Below, piece after piece: positions 13,606 to 16,333 of a stretch of 16,333 bases of DNA (positions within the stretch are counted from its first letter, which is position 1; the number at the start of each line of letters is the position of its first letter). The stretch is taken from the NCBI GenBank assembly GCA_937916135.1, contig CALFTQ010000148.1, positions 1-16,333 on the forward strand. The letters are read 5' to 3'. Made by a program: the position numbers and the translations under genes. The notes under the pieces were generated by a model. That model was not told the origin of the DNA, made no database searches, and saw only the letters and a program-made list of their open reading frames with translations. Origin of the DNA: an uncultured Verrucomicrobiales bacterium (GTDB lineage: Bacteria > Verrucomicrobiota > Verrucomicrobiia > Verrucomicrobiales > Akkermansiaceae).

Positions 13606-14754
13606 TTAAACCTTGCGGAATCTGTTGGCTGCCTTATGTTTCTTCTTATCCTTTTTGCTTTTTTTCCCTTTCACTTTCCAGATGAGGGAGTCTTTTTCAT
13701 AGGCGGGGCCTGCCTCATATTCAGAGGATGTGGCGCGTGTGCCGTATGGGGGTGTGACCGGGGCATCGTTTGTGCGGAAGAGCTGGAGCGGGGCTTTGGT
13801 GCCGGAGCTTATCTCCTGAGTGAGCAGGTAGTGCATGGCTGTGCCGCCGTTGTTGGCTATGATGATTTCGATGGGATATGCCTTTCCTTCCACCACGGTA
13901 ATGGGGGTGCCGCAGGTGATGCCATTGAATTTTCTATTGGTATACGGCGTGCTGCGGAGTGCAATCACCTCGTAATCGCTTCTTCCCGGAATTTTACCGG
14001 CTGCCAGGTCTCTCTGGTATTTGATGATAACTGCCGGTTCCCAGTCGCACCCTGGGTCTTTGATTCCGTTGCCCTTGTATATGCCCGGGTGGACATAACC
14101 GGTTTCAAGCACCATTTCATTGTCGAAGTTCACAATGATGGAATCATCTGCCGCGCCACAGAAGCGGAATTTCATGCTTTTCGGGGCTATGACGGAGCCC
14201 TTGAAAACACCAATCCAGGAGGAATGGTCCTTGTGCGATTTTGCCTTGGTGCTGTGCGTGTTGGTATCGGCTATGAAATCAGAGTCGCTCGCGTTTTCCC
14301 CTTTCAGGATGTTTTCCGGATCGGATGTCTTGACCGGTGCCATGTAAATGTGTGGTGTCGCCACATGATACGGATATTTATACAGCTTGCTCAGAACGGA
14401 ACTTTTGCCTTGCATGAGCAATTTCAATATCTGTGCGCATTGTCCGTGTACGTCAGGACTATTGGTAGGGTTTTTTGCGCCGGTGCTGCGAATCTTATGG
14501 GCTTCTTTAAGGCTCTTGGCAATCTTTCTTGTGGCGGTATCTGAGTTGTAGATGCCGGAGTAGGTGAAGAACTCGCCTTGGGGGGTGCGGTTATAATCGT
14601 AGATCTCACCTTGCAGCATGTCTTCGGGGGCTTCTTTCGGCGCAGCACTGCCTGCCCAGACGTAGCACATCCCGCGAGGTTCCCATTCGGCGGCTGCTGG
14701 GAGCACGCAGGCCAGCAGCAGAGCTGAAATGACTGGAGAAATGATTCGTTTCAT
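13606..14754 (-). CDS. Secreted PA14-like domain protein (paralogue 1)
   Basis: 382 residues from ATG 14754. A signal peptide (1-22, MKRIISPVISALLLACVLPA core) precedes EWEPRGMCYVW...GEIYDYNR, the same N-terminal module as in paralogue 2. A diverged middle (about 60-178) is rich in Ser/Thr/Lys. The PA14-like domain covers about 180-312, with WIGVFKGSVIAPKSMKFRF, then GAADDSIIVNF (D203-D204), and YPIEIIIANNGG. The end repeats GPAYEKDSLIWK and finishes with a lysine-rich tail (GKKSKKDKKKHK). The longer frame from TTG 14772 is rejected because it spoils the signal peptide and covers a possible -10, TGTAAT (14761-14766), which ends 6 nt before ATG 14754; no good -35 is seen. First gene of the PA14-like pair. 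Role unknown, likely cell-surface or extracellular. Confidence 0.8.
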   Translation of the reverse strand: MKRIISPVISALLLACVLPAAAEWEPRGMCYVWAGSAAPKEAPEDMLQGEIYDYNRTPQGEFFTYSGIYNSDTATRKIAKSLKEAHKIRSTGAKNPTNSPDVHGQCAQILKLLMQGKSSVLSKLYKYPYHVATPHIYMAPVKTSDPENILKGENASDSDFIADTNTHSTKAKSHKDHSSWIGVFKGSVIAPKSMKFRFCGAADDSIIVNFDNEMVLETGYVHPGIYKGNGIKDPGCDWEPAVIIKYQRDLAAGKIPGRSDYEVIALRSTPYTNRKFNGITCGTPITVVEGKAYPIEIIIANNGGTAMHYLLTQEISSGTKAPLQLFRTNDAPVTPPYGTRATSSEYEAGPAYEKDSLIWKVKGKKSKKDKKKHKAANRFRKV

Positions 14755-14815
14755 AATGGTATTACACTGCAATAAGGACGATTCTCGGATGCGGTTTTAT
14801 TGAGTAAAATGAAAA

Positions 14816-16333
14816 TTAAGCCAGATCTTCTTCAATGCGGAGGTTATCCACGATGTATTGGCGACGGTCATCGGTGTTGTCGCCCATGTAGAAACGCAGA
14901 ATCTCCTTGAGATTATGGGCGTTTTCAAGTGTTACATTTTCGAGACGTATATCATCGCCGATGAAGTTCTTGAACTCCGATGGTGAAATTTCGCCCAGCC
15001 CCTTGAATCGTGTGATTTCGGGGTTGCGGCCCAGTTCCTTGACAGCGCGGTCGCGCTCTGCCTCGGAGTAGCAGTAGAGGGTTTTCTGCTTGTTGCGCAC
15101 CCGGAAGAGTGGCGTCTGCAGGATGAAGAGATGCCCTTCGCGGATGAGCTCAGGAAAGTATTGGATGAAGAAGGTGAGCAGCAGCAGGCGGATGTGCATG
15201 CCGTCCACATCTGCATCAGTGGCGATGATGACCTTGTTGTAGCGCAAATCATCCATGCTGCGGTCTATGTTGAGCGCCAGGTGCAGGAAATCCAGCTCTT
15301 CATTTCGTTTTTCTTCGAAAAGAGCTGATCGATTCATGCCAAAGCTGTTTGCCGGTTTGCCGCGCAGGGAGAAAACTGCCTGTGTTTCGGCATCTCGGGC
15401 CGTGGTAATGGAGCCGGATGCGGAATCACCCTCGGTGATGAAGAGCATGGTGTCCTTGGCCCGCTTGTTCTTCGTGTCGTAATGCACGCGGCAGTCGCGC
15501 AGCTTGCGGGTGTGTATCTTGGCCTTCTTGGCGCGTTCCTTGGCCACCTTGCCGGTCACGCCGGCCACTTCCTTGCGGGTTTTCTCGCTTTCCTTGATTT
15601 TCTCCTCCATCGCCTCGCCTATTTCCGGGTGGCGGTGCAGGTAGTTATCCAGCTCGCGGGCCAGGAAGTTGAGCACGAAGGTACGGATGGTTTCCTTGCC
15701 GGGGCCCATGGTATTGCTGCCCAGCTTGGTCTTGGTCTGGGATTCAAACACCGGCTCAATCACTTTGATGCTGATAGCGGCCTGAATGCCGTTGCGGATG
15801 TCGGAGCCCTCATAGTTCTTCTTGAAGTAGCCCTGGAGGGTCTTGACGATGGCCTCGCGGAATGCGGCCTGGTGGGTGCCGCCCATGGTGGTGTGCTGAC
15901 CGTTCACGAAGGAGTAGTATTCCTCACCGTATTCATCGCCGTGGGTGATGGCAATCTCAATATCATTGCCGGAGATGTGGATGGGGGCGTAGAGGGGCTC
16001 TTCTTTCATTTCCTCTTTCAGAAGGTCGAGCAGACCATTTTTTGAGGAGATGTTGCGGCCGTTCAGGTTGATGGTAAGCCCGGTGTTCAGATAGCAGTAG
16101 TAGCGGCACATGCGCTCCACAAACTGCAGGTTGTAGGCGGCATCTGCCGCAAAGATGCTGCGGTCCACCATGAAGGCTACGCGTGTGCCGTCCGGCTGGT
16201 CTGTCGCTTCGGTCACATCGCTGCCGGGTACTTCCTCTCCGGCTTTGAATTGAATGCGGCGGGTCTGCCCCTCGCGGTAGGCCTGGATTTCAAATGTCTC
16301 GGAAAGGGCATTCACGGCCTTGATGCCTACGCC
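14816..16333 (-). CDS. parE: DNA topoisomerase IV subunit B (type IIA, ParE-like), partial (N-terminus beyond right edge)
   Basis: 505 residues are visible; the frame stays open to the right edge and begins GVGIKAVNALS, the ATP-lid motif of GHKL ATPases. About 110-130 N-terminal residues are therefore missing. The transducer domain holds the QTK loop (ESQTKTKLG, about 197-205). The TOPRIM domain has EGDSA (301-305) and DADVD (373-377), the catalytic Glu and Mg-binding Asp residues. ITEGDSASGSI, SLRGKPANSFG and LQTPLFRVRNK resemble the ParE type of Bacteroidota more than GyrB. The C-terminus has RFKGLGE and YIVDNL. With ParA/ParC-type subunits it decatenates replicated chromosomes. GyrB is less likely but cannot be fully excluded without the N-terminus. 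The partner gene is not in the window. Confidence 0.92.
   Translation of the reverse strand, partial: GVGIKAVNALSETFEIQAYREGQTRRIQFKAGEEVPGSDVTEATDQPDGTRVAFMVDRSIFAADAAYNLQFVERMCRYYCYLNTGLTINLNGRNISSKNGLLDLLKEEMKEEPLYAPIHISGNDIEIAITHGDEYGEEYYSFVNGQHTTMGGTHQAAFREAIVKTLQGYFKKNYEGSDIRNGIQAAISIKVIEPVFESQTKTKLGSNTMGPGKETIRTFVLNFLARELDNYLHRHPEIGEAMEEKIKESEKTRKEVAGVTGKVAKERAKKAKIHTRKLRDCRVHYDTKNKRAKDTMLFITEGDSASGSITTARDAETQAVFSLRGKPANSFGMNRSALFEEKRNEELDFLHLALNIDRSMDDLRYNKVIIATDADVDGMHIRLLLLTFFIQYFPELIREGHLFILQTPLFRVRNKQKTLYCYSEAERDRAVKELGRNPEITRFKGLGEISPSEFKNFIGDDIRLENVTLENAHNLKEILRFYMGDNTDDRRQYIVDNLRIEEDLA

Noticed and set aside
13636..14544. A 302-codon plus-strand open frame opposite PA14 paralogue 1
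   Set aside because: Antisense to a gene with a clear signal peptide and PA14-like domain; no motif of its own.

Overview
The window reads as chromosomal DNA of a moderately GC-rich bacterium. The gene set and style suggest a Verrucomicrobiota-like genome, possibly Akkermansiaceae: a ParE of the type also seen in Bacteroidota, a long topoisomerase III with C-terminal repeats, secreted PA14-like proteins with lysine-rich tails, and almost no Shine-Dalgarno sequences. That placement is an inference from style, not from a marker gene. I see no rRNA, tRNA, CRISPR array, insertion sequence, prophage or plasmid module.

Layout. 1-6523 is all on the minus strand: a membrane transporter of the YfeH/SBF-like type (cut by the left edge), topoisomerase III (topB), a secreted tandem thioredoxin-fold protein, and phosphoglycerate mutase (gpmI). 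6524-6926 is a divergent intergenic region of about 400 bp holding a 126-bp nested inverted repeat. 6927-9167 is on the plus strand: a small lipoprotein, a secreted protein with a His/Cys-rich tail, a cytoplasmic CBM9-like beta-sandwich protein, and a YbaK-type aminoacyl-tRNA deacylase coupled to it. 9239-10098 (minus) holds a small four-helix membrane protein and a small secreted protein, both unassigned. 10188-11111 (plus) is a XerC/D tyrosine recombinase whose stop codon overlaps, on the opposite strand, the stop codon of an HU-like protein. HU, the channel mscL and a histidine phosphatase-fold protein form a tight minus-strand operon (11108-12504). 12586-14754 is a tandem pair of paralogous secreted PA14-like proteins, and 14816 to the right edge is parE (topoisomerase IV subunit B), cut at its 5' end.

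How the genes fit together. Four genes concern chromosome topology and segregation (topB, xer, HU, parE), but they lie in separate transcription units. Secreted proteins of unknown role are numerous (thioredoxin-like, lipoprotein, His-tail protein, the 9664 protein, two PA14 proteins). The rest is housekeeping: glycolysis, tRNA proofreading, osmotic protection.

The most interesting signals are (a) repeated promoter-like motifs whose -10 box ends 6-7 nt before a start codon, implying leaderless or near-leaderless mRNAs; (b) the nested inverted repeat at 6679-6804; (c) a histidine phosphatase-fold protein lacking its second catalytic histidine; (d) a tandem thioredoxin protein with one redox-dead domain; and (e) the PA14 paralogue pair. 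I found no clear sign of a wholly new defence or mobile system.
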